From NCBI GenBank assembly GCA_022825945.1, contig JAJDVS010000048.1, positions 1 through 34,893 on the forward strand: a DNA stretch of 34,893 nucleotides, read 5' to 3'. The DNA comes from Pseudomonadales bacterium (GTDB lineage: Bacteria; Pseudomonadota; Gammaproteobacteria; Pseudomonadales; Pseudohongiellaceae). Both the position numbers and the translations under genes were made by a program. The notes under the pieces are model-generated. The model saw only the letters and a program-made list of their open reading frames with translations. It made no database searches and was not told where the DNA came from. Below are positions 25,818 through 33,220 of the stretch, piece after piece. How positions within the stretch are numbered: the stretch's first letter is position 1; each line of letters begins with the position of its first letter.

Positions 25818-26642
25818 GTGGCAACTTCTTCCAGTTCCGAATCGCCTGGCCAGCGGACTTTGCCCATTGCCTATGTCGCAGGCGCGGCTTTGGAGGAGTT
25901 GCCGACGGATCTTTACATCCCGCCCAACGCCCTGGAAGTCTACCTCGAAGCCTTTGAAGGGCCGCTCGACCTGCTGCTCTATCTCGTCAAGCGCCAGAAT
26001 ATCGACATTCTCGAAATCGATGTGGCGGAGATCACCGAGCAGTACATGGCCTATATAGAGCTGATGCAGGCGGGCCAGTTCGAGCTTGCCGCGGAGTATC
26101 TCGTCATGGCGGCCATGCTCGCCGAGATCAAGTCGCGCATCCTGCTGCCGCGACCGGAGACCGGCGACGAAGAGGAAGCCGACCCGCGCATGCAACTGAT
26201 TCGCCGCCTGCTCGAATACGAACGCTACAAGCAGGCGGCGGAAAATCTCGACAAGCTGCCCCGGCTCAACCGGGAACTGCATCAGGCCAGGGCGGAGCCG
26301 CCGAGTTTCGAGCGCACCGTTCCCCGGCCCGTGGTGGAATTGTCCGATCTGCTCGCCGCCATGACCAATGCCCTGCGTCAGGCGGAATTGTTCGAACATC
26401 ATCATGTGCAGGTGGAAACCATCAGTCCCCGGGACAAGATGAGCCAGGTGCTGCGCCGCCTGAACCGGGAGCAATTCCTGCCGCTCACCGCCATGCTCGA
26501 TCCGCGGGAAGGCCGTCTCGGTATCGTGGTCACCTTTCTCGCGGTCATGGAACTGACCCGCAACGCCTTGGTGGAGATCGTGCAGACCGAAGGTTTCGGC
26601 CCCATCCACCTGCGTCTCGCCGAAGAAGGACCGGGCCCGTGA
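25818..26642 (+). CDS. scpA: Segregation and condensation protein A
   Basis: This kleisin-family protein joins ScpB and SMC (or acts with other condensins) to compact and segregate the chromosome. The hallmark YIPPNALEVYLEAFEGPLDLLLYLV and RQNIDILEIDVAEITEQY lie at the N-terminus, and the C-terminal winged helix (REGRLGIVVTFLAVMELTRNALVEIVQ) closes the SMC head. GTG at 25818 gives 274 residues with a normal leader before the conserved core. The frame is open back to a TTG at 25674 but that extension has no recognisable content and no good ribosome site. The scpA stop overlaps the scpB start (GTGA). Confidence 0.93.
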   Translation: MATSSSSESPGQRTLPIAYVAGAALEELPTDLYIPPNALEVYLEAFEGPLDLLLYLVKRQNIDILEIDVAEITEQYMAYIELMQAGQFELAAEYLVMAAMLAEIKSRILLPRPETGDEEEADPRMQLIRRLLEYERYKQAAENLDKLPRLNRELHQARAEPPSFERTVPRPVVELSDLLAAMTNALRQAELFEHHHVQVETISPRDKMSQVLRRLNREQFLPLTAMLDPREGRLGIVVTFLAVMELTRNALVEIVQTEGFGPIHLRLAEEGPGP

Positions 26643-27190
26643 ACCAGGATCTGAAAGCCATTGTCGAAGCCCTGCTGCTTGCCGCCGACCGGGCGCTTTC
26701 CCTCGATGAAATCCGCGCGGTGTTCGATGCCGGAGAGCGGCCGGAACGCGAAGCGGTGGAGGAAGCCCTGGCCGGCCTCGCGGAAGACTGCGGCCCGCGA
26801 GGCGTGGAACTCAAGGAAGTCGCCTCCGGTTACCGCCTGCAGGTTAAACAGGAACTTGCCGAATGGGTCAGCCGCCTGTGGGAGGAAAAGCCGCCGCGCC
26901 ATACCCGGGCGCTGCTCGAAACCCTGGCGTTGATCGCCTATCGGCAGCCCGCCACCCGGGGCGATGTGGAGGAAGTGCGCGGCGTTGCGGTCAGCACCGG
27001 CATCATCCGCACCCTGCTTGACCGGGAATGGATCCGGGTTGCCGGCCATCGCGAAACTCCCGGGCGCCCGGAACTGTTCGTGACCACCAGGCAGTTTCTC
27101 GACTATTTCAATCTCAAGAGTCTGGCGGAGTTGCCGCCGCTGGATGAAATCAGCGAAGAAAACGGTGCTGGAGCACTAGGGAAGCTCTGA
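26639..27190 (+). CDS. scpB: Segregation and condensation protein B
   Basis: This 183-residue protein has two winged-helix domains and dimerises to bind ScpA. Motifs are IVEALLLAADRALSLDEI, LLETLALIAYRQPATRGDVEEVRGV and GRPELFVTTRQFLDYFNLKSLAELPPL. GTG at 26639 overlaps the scpA stop. The last three residues (GKL) and the TGA are encoded by the left arm of a 13-bp palindromic hairpin (27178-27208) that also exists upstream of mrdA. The gene end therefore appears to have been remodelled by a repeat. Confidence 0.94.
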   Translation: MNQDLKAIVEALLLAADRALSLDEIRAVFDAGERPEREAVEEALAGLAEDCGPRGVELKEVASGYRLQVKQELAEWVSRLWEEKPPRHTRALLETLALIAYRQPATRGDVEEVRGVAVSTGIIRTLLDREWIRVAGHRETPGRPELFVTTRQFLDYFNLKSLAELPPLDEISEENGAGALGKL

Positions 27191-27208
27191 TTAAGTCAGA
27201 GCTTCCCT
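27178..27208 (+). repeat. Hairpin repeat with TTAAG loop, copy 2
   Basis: AGGGAAGCTCTGA (27178-27190), loop TTAAG, TCAGAGCTTCCCT (27196-27208): a perfect 13-bp stem. Compared with copy 1 (18447-18473) one stem position changes on both sides so pairing is kept. The left arm encodes the end and stop of scpB. No U-run follows, so it is not a standard intrinsic terminator. Confidence 0.9.
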
Positions 27209-27331
27209 GCGGCACATGGAAGTGCCGCCGAATTCGATGGGTGAAGGCAAGCGTTTTCGAAGCGCAGCTTCGAGCGCGGCCGCAACGGTACGGAGCTACG
27301 CTCCGTAACTGGAGCAAGCCATTGAATTCGG
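27209..27331 (+). other. Multi-hairpin structured intergenic segment
   Basis: Successive inverted repeats fill this segment. GCGGCAC/GTGCCGC (27209-27228) has loop ATGGAA. An outer pair of 13 nt at 27228-27240 and 27319-27331 (one G-U) encloses two further hairpins: 27257-27263 with 27267-27273 (7 bp, extendable by GCG/CGC) and 27289-27296 with 27300-27307 (8 bp, loop TAC). It separates the TTAAG hairpin from the two-hairpin element, which are fused in the copy before mrdA. It could be a structured RNA or a patchwork of palindromic repeats. Confidence 0.7.
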
Positions 27332-27402
27332 GAGCAAAACAAAACCACGCTTTTGTTTTGCGATAATGAAAAACTCCACGGATGGAGTTTTTCAGAGAAT
27401 AC
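27330..27402 (+). repeat. Two-hairpin dispersed element, copy 3
   Basis: Stem I: GCAAAACAAAA (27334-27344) with TTTTGTTTTGC (27351-27361). Spacer GATAAT (27362-27367). Stem II: GAAAAACTCC (27368-27377) with GGAGTTTTTC (27384-27393), loop ACGGAT. Nearly identical to copies at 8493-8562 and 18474-18546. It stands 44 bp before rluB, in the sense orientation. Confidence 0.92.
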
Positions 27403-27446
27403 CTGGGATTTGAGCGGCAGGGCGAGACCGTCCCGGCTGATCATGC

Positions 27447-28193
27447 ATGAGCGAAAAACTGCAAAAAGTGCTTGCCCGGGCAGGGCTTGGCTCGCGCCGG
27501 CAGCTTGAAGGCTGGATCCGGGACGGCAGGATTCAGGTGAATGGCCGTATCGCCAGCCTCGGCGACCGGGTCGAAGCCGGCGACCGCATCAGCGTGGACG
27601 GCAGGAAGTTCAACCATAATCCCAAAACCCGGCCGCGTTGCCGGGTGCTTCTCTACAACAAGCCCGATCACGAAGTCTGCACCCGTTCCGACCCCCAGGG
27701 CAGGCCCACGGTATTCGACCGCCTTCCGCCCCTGCGCAACAGCCGCTGGGTGGCGGTGGGCAGGCTCGACCTGAATACCAGCGGTTTGCTGCTGTTCACC
27801 AATGACGGCGAACTCGCCAACCAGCTCATGCATCCGGCCAGCGGCATTGATCGCGAATACGCCGTGCGGGTGCTTGGCAAGGTCAGCGACGGCATGGTGC
27901 AAAACATGCTGGACGGAGTCGAAATCGACGGCCAGTTTTGTCGTTTCAGCGACATCCGCCATTTTGGCGGCGAAGGCGTCAACCAGTGGTATCACGTGGT
28001 GCTAATGGCGGGCCGCAACCGCGAAGTGCGCAAGCTGTGGCAGTCCCAGGGCTTGCGGGTCAGCCGCCTGAAAAGGGTTCGCTTTGGTCCGGTCTTTGTT
28101 CCCAGTTCGGTAAAGGCTGGCCGATTTCACGAACTGGACCCGGCGGAAATCGATGAACTGCGCCGCTACGGCAATCCGCTCAAGGGGGGTTGA
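27447..28193 (+). CDS. rluB: 23S rRNA pseudouridine synthase, RluB type
   Basis: This 248-residue enzyme has an N-terminal S4 RNA-binding domain (EKLQKVLARAGLGSRRQLEGWIRDGRIQVNG) and a RsuA-family catalytic domain with the aspartate in GRLDLNTSGLLLFTNDGEL. RluB makes the pseudouridine near position 2605 of 23S rRNA. The assignment to RluB rather than RluE/F rests on the adjacency to scpA-scpB. It is shorter than E. coli RluB, lacking the long basic C-terminal tail. ATG at 27447 was chosen because it gives the expected MSEKLQKVLA start. Another ATG 4 bp earlier is out of frame. Confidence 0.92.
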   Translation: MSEKLQKVLARAGLGSRRQLEGWIRDGRIQVNGRIASLGDRVEAGDRISVDGRKFNHNPKTRPRCRVLLYNKPDHEVCTRSDPQGRPTVFDRLPPLRNSRWVAVGRLDLNTSGLLLFTNDGELANQLMHPASGIDREYAVRVLGKVSDGMVQNMLDGVEIDGQFCRFSDIRHFGGEGVNQWYHVVLMAGRNREVRKLWQSQGLRVSRLKRVRFGPVFVPSSVKAGRFHELDPAEIDELRRYGNPLKGG

Positions 28194-28254
28194 AATCCCG
28201 GCTGCCCGGAGCTCGGCCGTGAATCCGGCGGACAGGTCCGCGGCGGGTCGATAG

Positions 28255-28968
28255 TCAAATATCGGAGGATTGGGGTTTGCGATAGCAGGCGATGTAATTC
28301 ACCGCCAGACTCTCTTCCAGAAAATATCTTTTGGTCAATGGATTGTATCCCATGCCAATCTGTGAATCGAGGTCCAGGCCGGCGCTCCGGCACCAGCCGG
28401 CGAGTTCCGATGGCCGGATCAGTTTCGCATACTCGTGGGTGCCCCTGGGCAGCAGGCGCAAGATGTACTCGGCGCCGACAATGGCGAACAGCCAGGACTT
28501 GGGGTTGCGGTTGATGGTGGAAAAAACCGCCAGTCCGCCGGGCTTGAGCAATTTCCCGCAGGCCGCCACCACCGATGCCGGGTCGGGAACATGCTCGAGC
28601 ATTTCCAGGCAGGTTACCAGGTCATAGTGCGCCGGCTGCTCAGTCGCAAGCTGTTCGGCGGTGCATTTGCGGTAGTCGATATCGAGGCCGCTTTCGGCAA
28701 GATGCAGCCTGGCCACCGCAAGCGCCGCCTCGGCCATGTCTATGCCGGTGACTTCCGCGCCGTGGCGGCGCAGGGCTTCGGTGAGAATGCCGCCGCCGCA
28801 GCCCACATCGACGACTTTTTTCCCTGCGGGATTTTCCCTGCCGGCGATATGGTTCATGCGCAGGGGATTGATTTGATGCAGGGGCCGGAACTCGCTTTCC
28901 GGGTCCCACCAGCGGCTGGCCAGCGCCTCGAACTTGCGGATTTCCTGCGGGTCCAGGTTTTCAGGCAT
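28255..28968 (-). CDS. ubiG: 3-demethylubiquinol/polyprenyl-dihydroxybenzoate O-methyltransferase
   Basis: This 237-residue SAM-dependent methyltransferase carries out both O-methylations of ubiquinone synthesis. SAM motif I is VVDVGCGGGILTEALRRHGAEVTGIDM, then CLEMLEHVPDP and KPGGLAVFSTINRNPKSWL. The ATG at 28968 gives the conserved start (NLDPQEIRKFEALASRWWDPESEFRPLHQINPLR). It overlaps the stop of the upstream amidohydrolase by 8 bp. That neighbour pair, MTA deaminase next to ubiG, is also found in Pseudomonas. The gene is convergent with rluB, 61 bp away. Confidence 0.96.
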   Translation of the reverse strand: MPENLDPQEIRKFEALASRWWDPESEFRPLHQINPLRMNHIAGRENPAGKKVVDVGCGGGILTEALRRHGAEVTGIDMAEAALAVARLHLAESGLDIDYRKCTAEQLATEQPAHYDLVTCLEMLEHVPDPASVVAACGKLLKPGGLAVFSTINRNPKSWLFAIVGAEYILRLLPRGTHEYAKLIRPSELAGWCRSAGLDLDSQIGMGYNPLTKRYFLEESLAVNYIACYRKPQSSDI

Positions 28969-30301
28969 CGGGCCGCACCTGCTCTTGCCAATGTTCCGCA
29001 GCCGCCAGCATCGCCTCTTCATCCAGAGTCAGCAGGCGTCCTCCGGCAAGCAGGGCTTCACCTGCGCACCAGACGTGGCTGACCTGGGAGGACTGGGCCG
29101 CATACACCAGATGCGAGCACACATCATACAGGGGAGCCGTATTCAGCCGGCCCAGATCCACCGCCGTCAGGTCCGCCCACTTGCCGGTTTCCAGGCTGCC
29201 GGCGCAATGGTCAATGCCCAGGGCCCGGGCGCCGTTGATGGTGGCCATTTCCAGCACCCGGGTAGCGGGCAGGGCGGCGGCGTCCTTCGCCGTCAGCTTG
29301 CCGAGCAGCGCCGCGCTGCGCATTTCTCCGAACATGTCCAGATCATTGTTGCTCGCGGCGCCATCGGTGCCGAGCGCCACATTTACCCCGCCCGCCAGCA
29401 GATCCGCCACCCGGCAGGCGCCGCTGGCAAGTTTCATGTTGGATTCCGGGCAATGCATCACCGAAGCCCCCGCCCCGGCAAGCAGGGCAATCTCCCCATC
29501 CAGCAACTCGGTGGCGTGTACACACTGAAAGCGTTCATTGACCATGCCCAGCCCCGCCAGCCGCGCCAGGGGACGCTGTCCGTCACTGCGCCGCGCGTCC
29601 CGCACCTCCGCGGCGGTTTCATGGACGTGCATGTGCACCGGCGCGCCAAGCTCCGCCGATAATTCCACCGCCGCCCGCAATTGATTATCGGAAACCGTAT
29701 AAGGGGCGTGGGGGCCAAGGGCGAAATGCAGGCGTTCATGGTCTCGATAATGCTCGCAAAGCTGCCGGGCCTTGTTAAGGTAATCCTGCGCGTCCGCCGC
29801 CCAGACTGAAGGAAACTCCAGAATCGGTCCGCAAAGCTGCGCCCGCATTCCGGTCTCTTCCACACACCCAGCCACCACATCGGGGAAGAAATACATATCC
29901 GCGAAACAAGTTGTTCCGCCGCGGATCATTTCCGCCATGGCCAGCCGCGCCCCGGCCGCGACGAAATCCGGCGCTATCAGCCGGTTCTCCAGAGGCCAGA
30001 CATGATCTTCCAGCCAGGCCTGCAAGGGCAGATCATCCGCCACCCCCCGCAGCAGGCTCATGGGGCTATGGCCATGGCTGTTGATCAGGCCGGGAATCAA
30101 GGCGTGCCGCTCCAGGGCGAGCATGTCCGCCCCCGGCCACATTCGTCGCGCTTCCGCCAGCGGAACCAGCCCCGCAATGCGCCCATCGCGCACCGCCACC
30201 ACATGGTCCACCAGGACTTTCTTCCGGGGAACCACGGGCACAACCCATTTCCCATGTATCAGCAAATCAGGCTGTTCCAGCGAAGAATCAAGCAAAACCA
30301 T
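28961..30301 (-). CDS. mtaD: MTA/SAH deaminase-like amidohydrolase
   Basis: This 446-residue TRZ/ATZ-type amidohydrolase has metal-binding H76-x-H78 (NSHGHSP), HMHVHETAAE, HATELLDGE, the HCPESNMKLASG loop and GTDGAASNNDLDMF with the catalytic Asp. In Pseudomonas the homologue beside ubiG deaminates 5'-methylthioadenosine to 5'-methylthioinosine, a purine and methionine salvage step. Family members also act on S-adenosylhomocysteine, which is the by-product of UbiG. The exact substrate is inferred from context. It lies 24 bp after the M20 peptidase gene and overlaps ubiG. Confidence 0.88.
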   Translation of the reverse strand: MVLLDSSLEQPDLLIHGKWVVPVVPRKKVLVDHVVAVRDGRIAGLVPLAEARRMWPGADMLALERHALIPGLINSHGHSPMSLLRGVADDLPLQAWLEDHVWPLENRLIAPDFVAAGARLAMAEMIRGGTTCFADMYFFPDVVAGCVEETGMRAQLCGPILEFPSVWAADAQDYLNKARQLCEHYRDHERLHFALGPHAPYTVSDNQLRAAVELSAELGAPVHMHVHETAAEVRDARRSDGQRPLARLAGLGMVNERFQCVHATELLDGEIALLAGAGASVMHCPESNMKLASGACRVADLLAGGVNVALGTDGAASNNDLDMFGEMRSAALLGKLTAKDAAALPATRVLEMATINGARALGIDHCAGSLETGKWADLTAVDLGRLNTAPLYDVCSHLVYAAQSSQVSHVWCAGEALLAGGRLLTLDEEAMLAAAEHWQEQVRPDA

Positions 30302-30325
30302 GATCTCTCAATGGGGGCGAGACGC

Positions 30326-31660
30326 TCAGTCGCTTTCGCCGACCGCCCGGTCCTGCAATAGCGGCGCGCTCAGACCTTCGATGCCGGCGAGAGCGAGGAT
30401 TGTCAGGAGGACGGTTTGCGGGCCGAGATGGGATTCCTCGGGGGCGAACCACTCGCCGGGGGAGTGGGCGCCGCCGCCGTCGCCGCCGCCGGCCATGGTG
30501 ATGGCGGGAATGCCCAGCGACATGGGCACATTGGCGTCGGTGCTGGAAATGCCGAGTTCGCGCAGGGGGATGTTGCCCGCGTCAAAGGCCATGGCCGCCG
30601 CCTGTACAATGGGGCTGCTTGCCGGCGTCAGGCCCGTGGGACGGTCGCCGATCAGCACGAAATCCACGCTGATCTCGCCATTGTTCCAGCGCGTGTTTTC
30701 CGCCGCCACCGCCGCCAGGGCGGCTTCCCTGGCCCGGGTTTCGAGCATGGCCAGCTCTTCCGGGCTGTTGGAGCGCATGTCGATGGCGAACACCGCGTCG
30801 GCGGCGATGGAGTTTACCGAGGTGCCGCCGTCCACCGTGCCCACGGTGAAGGTCGTCTTGGGATAGCTTGGCGTGCGCAGCTCGGCGATGCCGGCGATCG
30901 CCCGGCCCATGGCGTGAATCGCGCTGGCGAGTCCGAATGAGCCGAAGGAGTGGCCGCCCGGCCCGCTGAAGCGAAACTCGAAACGCCGGGAGCCCGTGCC
31001 GCCGATGGTGATGCGGGACATGCGCACGCCATCCACCGAGATGAAACCGTCGATTTCCGGATAATCGCGGAAAATCGCCTTGACGCCGCGCAGGTCGCCG
31101 CGGCCCTCCTCTCCCACATTGCCCGCGAACAGGATATCGGCGCCGGTTTCGATGCCGCTTTCATCGAGCACCTCGATCACCGCGAGCAAAACCGCGAGCC
31201 CGCGGCTGTCGTCGCCTATGCCCGGGGCGTAGTACCTGCCATTGCGGAATTGCACGCTGACGTCGGTCCCGATCGGGAATACGGTATCGAGATGGGCGCT
31301 GATGAGCAGGGTGGGGCCTGTGCCGCTGCCGCGGCGCAGGCCGATGGCATTGCCTTCGCTGTCGATATGGGTGTTGGCCAGCCCCCTGGCCCGGAGTTGT
31401 TCGCGATAGTAGGCGGCGCGCTCGTCTTCCAGGAATGGCGGCGCGGGAATTTCGGTGATGCGGATCTGCTCCTCGATGGTGGCGGCCTCGCGCAGGCGGA
31501 GTTGCTCCAGGGCTTCGCTGACCCGCGGGTCGGCGCGCACGGCGTTGAATGCCTCGCGCAGGACGGGGTCAATGGGGACCAGGGTCTGGCCCGTCTGGGC
31601 GTGGACCATGCCGGTCCACAGCAGCAACCCCGATACCACAAGGCAAAAACGTCTCGCCAA
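30326..31660 (-). CDS. Secreted M20-family metallopeptidase
   Basis: This 444-residue protein starts with a signal peptide (FCLVVSGLLLWTGMVHAQTG) and is probably periplasmic. M20 zinc ligands appear in order: SAHLDTVFP, GIGDDSRG, NVGEEGRGDLRG (catalytic and bridging Glu) and HSPGEWF near the C-terminus, with a lid or dimerisation domain between (SGPGGHSFGSFG ... FAIDMRS). M20 members include di- and tripeptidases and deacylases, so the substrate is not predicted. It lies 50 bp downstream of the CDP-alcohol phosphatidyltransferase gene and 24 bp upstream of the amidohydrolase gene. Confidence 0.88.
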   Translation of the reverse strand: MARRFCLVVSGLLLWTGMVHAQTGQTLVPIDPVLREAFNAVRADPRVSEALEQLRLREAATIEEQIRITEIPAPPFLEDERAAYYREQLRARGLANTHIDSEGNAIGLRRGSGTGPTLLISAHLDTVFPIGTDVSVQFRNGRYYAPGIGDDSRGLAVLLAVIEVLDESGIETGADILFAGNVGEEGRGDLRGVKAIFRDYPEIDGFISVDGVRMSRITIGGTGSRRFEFRFSGPGGHSFGSFGLASAIHAMGRAIAGIAELRTPSYPKTTFTVGTVDGGTSVNSIAADAVFAIDMRSNSPEELAMLETRAREAALAAVAAENTRWNNGEISVDFVLIGDRPTGLTPASSPIVQAAAMAFDAGNIPLRELGISSTDANVPMSLGIPAITMAGGGDGGGAHSPGEWFAPEESHLGPQTVLLTILALAGIEGLSAPLLQDRAVGESD

Positions 31661-31710
31661 GACCTTCTCCGAACCTCATAGCGGGACGGCCATTGTACAC
31701 GGTTTGTTTC

Positions 31711-32235
31711 TCAAGTTTGGCGGATGGCCAGGGCGCGGTCGGCCATGGACAGCAGGGTGGTGAGGACAAGCGCGTAACAGAGCAGGCCAGTGGTCAGCAG
31801 AAGCGTTTCCCTAAGTGGTTCAATCAGGCGGGCGGTGGCAATGAGGATCAGCGGAACGAAATAGAAAACGCCGTTCCAGCGGCCGAGGAAGCTCATGCGC
31901 AGGGACTTGCGGTTTTGCGGATAGCGCGAGTCGAGCACGTACTGCAGGAAGGCGGCGGCGATCAGCGGCGGCAGCAGCCAGGGCGCCGCTCCCGCGATTG
32001 CGGCGCCGGCGAGGCAGGCGGTGACGAACAGGCAATCGGTGGCATGATCGAAGAATTGCCCGGCAGCCGAAGCCGTGCCACTTGCCCGGGCGAGCTTGCC
32101 GTCAAGAAAGTCCGAAACGATGGCGGCGAGCAGCAGGATGGCCAGGGCGGGCGGCGGCAGCAGGCTTTCCACGGCAAAGGCCGCCGCCGCCGGCAGGACG
32201 AGCAGCAGCCGTAGCCCCGTGAGCAGATTGGCCAT
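31711..32235 (-). CDS. CDP-alcohol phosphatidyltransferase
   Basis: This 174-residue membrane enzyme has the full family motif D42-x2-D45-G46-x2-A49-R50-x8-G59-x3-D63-x3-D67 and five or six hydrophobic segments. The family transfers a phosphatidyl group from CDP-diacylglycerol to an alcohol (glycerol phosphate, inositol, choline and others). The acceptor cannot be read from the motif. It is separated by only 10 bp from the upstream flippase-like gene, which supports a shared lipid task. It is unlikely to be the sole pgsA, which normally sits by uvrC, but that cannot be tested here. Confidence 0.88.
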   Translation of the reverse strand: MANLLTGLRLLLVLPAAAAFAVESLLPPPALAILLLAAIVSDFLDGKLARASGTASAAGQFFDHATDCLFVTACLAGAAIAGAAPWLLPPLIAAAFLQYVLDSRYPQNRKSLRMSFLGRWNGVFYFVPLILIATARLIEPLRETLLLTTGLLCYALVLTTLLSMADRALAIRQT

Positions 32236-32245
32236 CTTGCCCGTC

Positions 32246-33220
32246 TCAGCCGAACAGGTCGCGCTGGGCCTTGCGCCAGAACACGAGTCCGATCAGCGCG
32301 TTGAACAGGATGAAGAAGTTGTGCTGCACCAGGCCGAAAGCCGCCATCTGGCCTTCATTCTCGGGAAACAGGATGACCCAGAAGGTAATCGCCGCCGCCC
32401 GCATGGGGGTGGGCACCGTGGCGGCGAAGAAGATCACCGGCAGATAGGGCAGCAGCATCAGGATCGAGGCATCGACTCCGAACAGATTGAGCGCCACGGT
32501 ATACACCACCACGGCGGCCAGCAGGGCGGGCGAGCGCAGCAGGAAGAAATAGAGATAGTGGCGGGCGTCCGCCTGCTTGAAGGCGTTCAGGACGCGGCGC
32601 TCGCGCAGTTGCAGCCCCGGCAGCAGCCTGCCCTTGAAATACGCCAGCCAAAGCAGCCAGAACAGGCCGCCGCCCAGGGCGATCCAGGGAATCAGGCTGA
32701 AAACCTCCGGCAGGCCCTCGCTGCCGAATGCGTAGCCGATGGTGGCCCAGATCAGCAGATAGAACAGCTCGCAGAACATGATGAACAGCATCACCGAGCC
32801 CACTTCCCAGCCGGGGACGCCGTGGCGCCGGTTGAGATACCAGGCCATGGCGCCCTTGCCCACCTGCTCATTGAAGATCGAGATGATGTAGGTGCTGGCC
32901 CGCACCGGCAAAATGTCCCGGTAGCGGATCTTGCCGATGAACCAGTTCAGCGCCCGGGCCGCCACCAGGGTGTCGATGGCGAAGTAGAACAGCGAGTAGG
33001 ACATCATCAGCAGCAGCCAGTAGCCCCAGCTCACATTGGCGAAGACGCCGGCCATGTACGCCGCGAGGGACAGTCCTTCCCGGGCGGCGGCGCCCGCGAT
33101 GCGAAAATACAGGTAGGTGAAACAGCCGATGGTGATGAGCAGGAAAATCGCGCGACCGATGCGCCCACCGGTCTTCGGCGGGGCGTTTTCCGTTACTTTC
33201 GCTGGATTGTCTTCATTCAT
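32246..33220 (-). CDS. Flippase-like integral membrane protein (LPG synthase TM-like)
   Basis: This 324-residue protein has about eight hydrophobic segments and resembles the membrane part of lysylphosphatidylglycerol synthase/flippase-like proteins. A hydrophilic N-terminal tail precedes the first segment (IFLLITIGCFTYLYF). NEQVGKGAMAWYLNRRHGVPGWEVGSVMLF resembles the conserved cytoplasmic turn of that family. No soluble transferase domain is attached. The family is linked to lipid flipping or head-group transfer. The exact role is unknown. The start overlaps the end of the epimerase gene by 8 bp, and the next gene follows after 10 bp. Confidence 0.7.
   Translation of the reverse strand: MNEDNPAKVTENAPPKTGGRIGRAIFLLITIGCFTYLYFRIAGAAAREGLSLAAYMAGVFANVSWGYWLLLMMSYSLFYFAIDTLVAARALNWFIGKIRYRDILPVRASTYIISIFNEQVGKGAMAWYLNRRHGVPGWEVGSVMLFIMFCELFYLLIWATIGYAFGSEGLPEVFSLIPWIALGGGLFWLLWLAYFKGRLLPGLQLRERRVLNAFKQADARHYLYFFLLRSPALLAAVVVYTVALNLFGVDASILMLLPYLPVIFFAATVPTPMRAAAITFWVILFPENEGQMAAFGLVQHNFFILFNALIGLVFWRKAQRDLFG

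Noticed and set aside
27178-27208. TTAAG hairpin as an ordinary Rho-independent terminator of scpA-scpB
   Set aside because: No run of U follows the stem and it is itself a repeated element with a paired change. Termination activity is possible but not shown by sequence.
28194-28254. Terminator between convergent rluB and ubiG
   Set aside because: Only short GC-rich complementarities (such as GCGG/CCGC) are present, with no U-run, so no terminator can be called.
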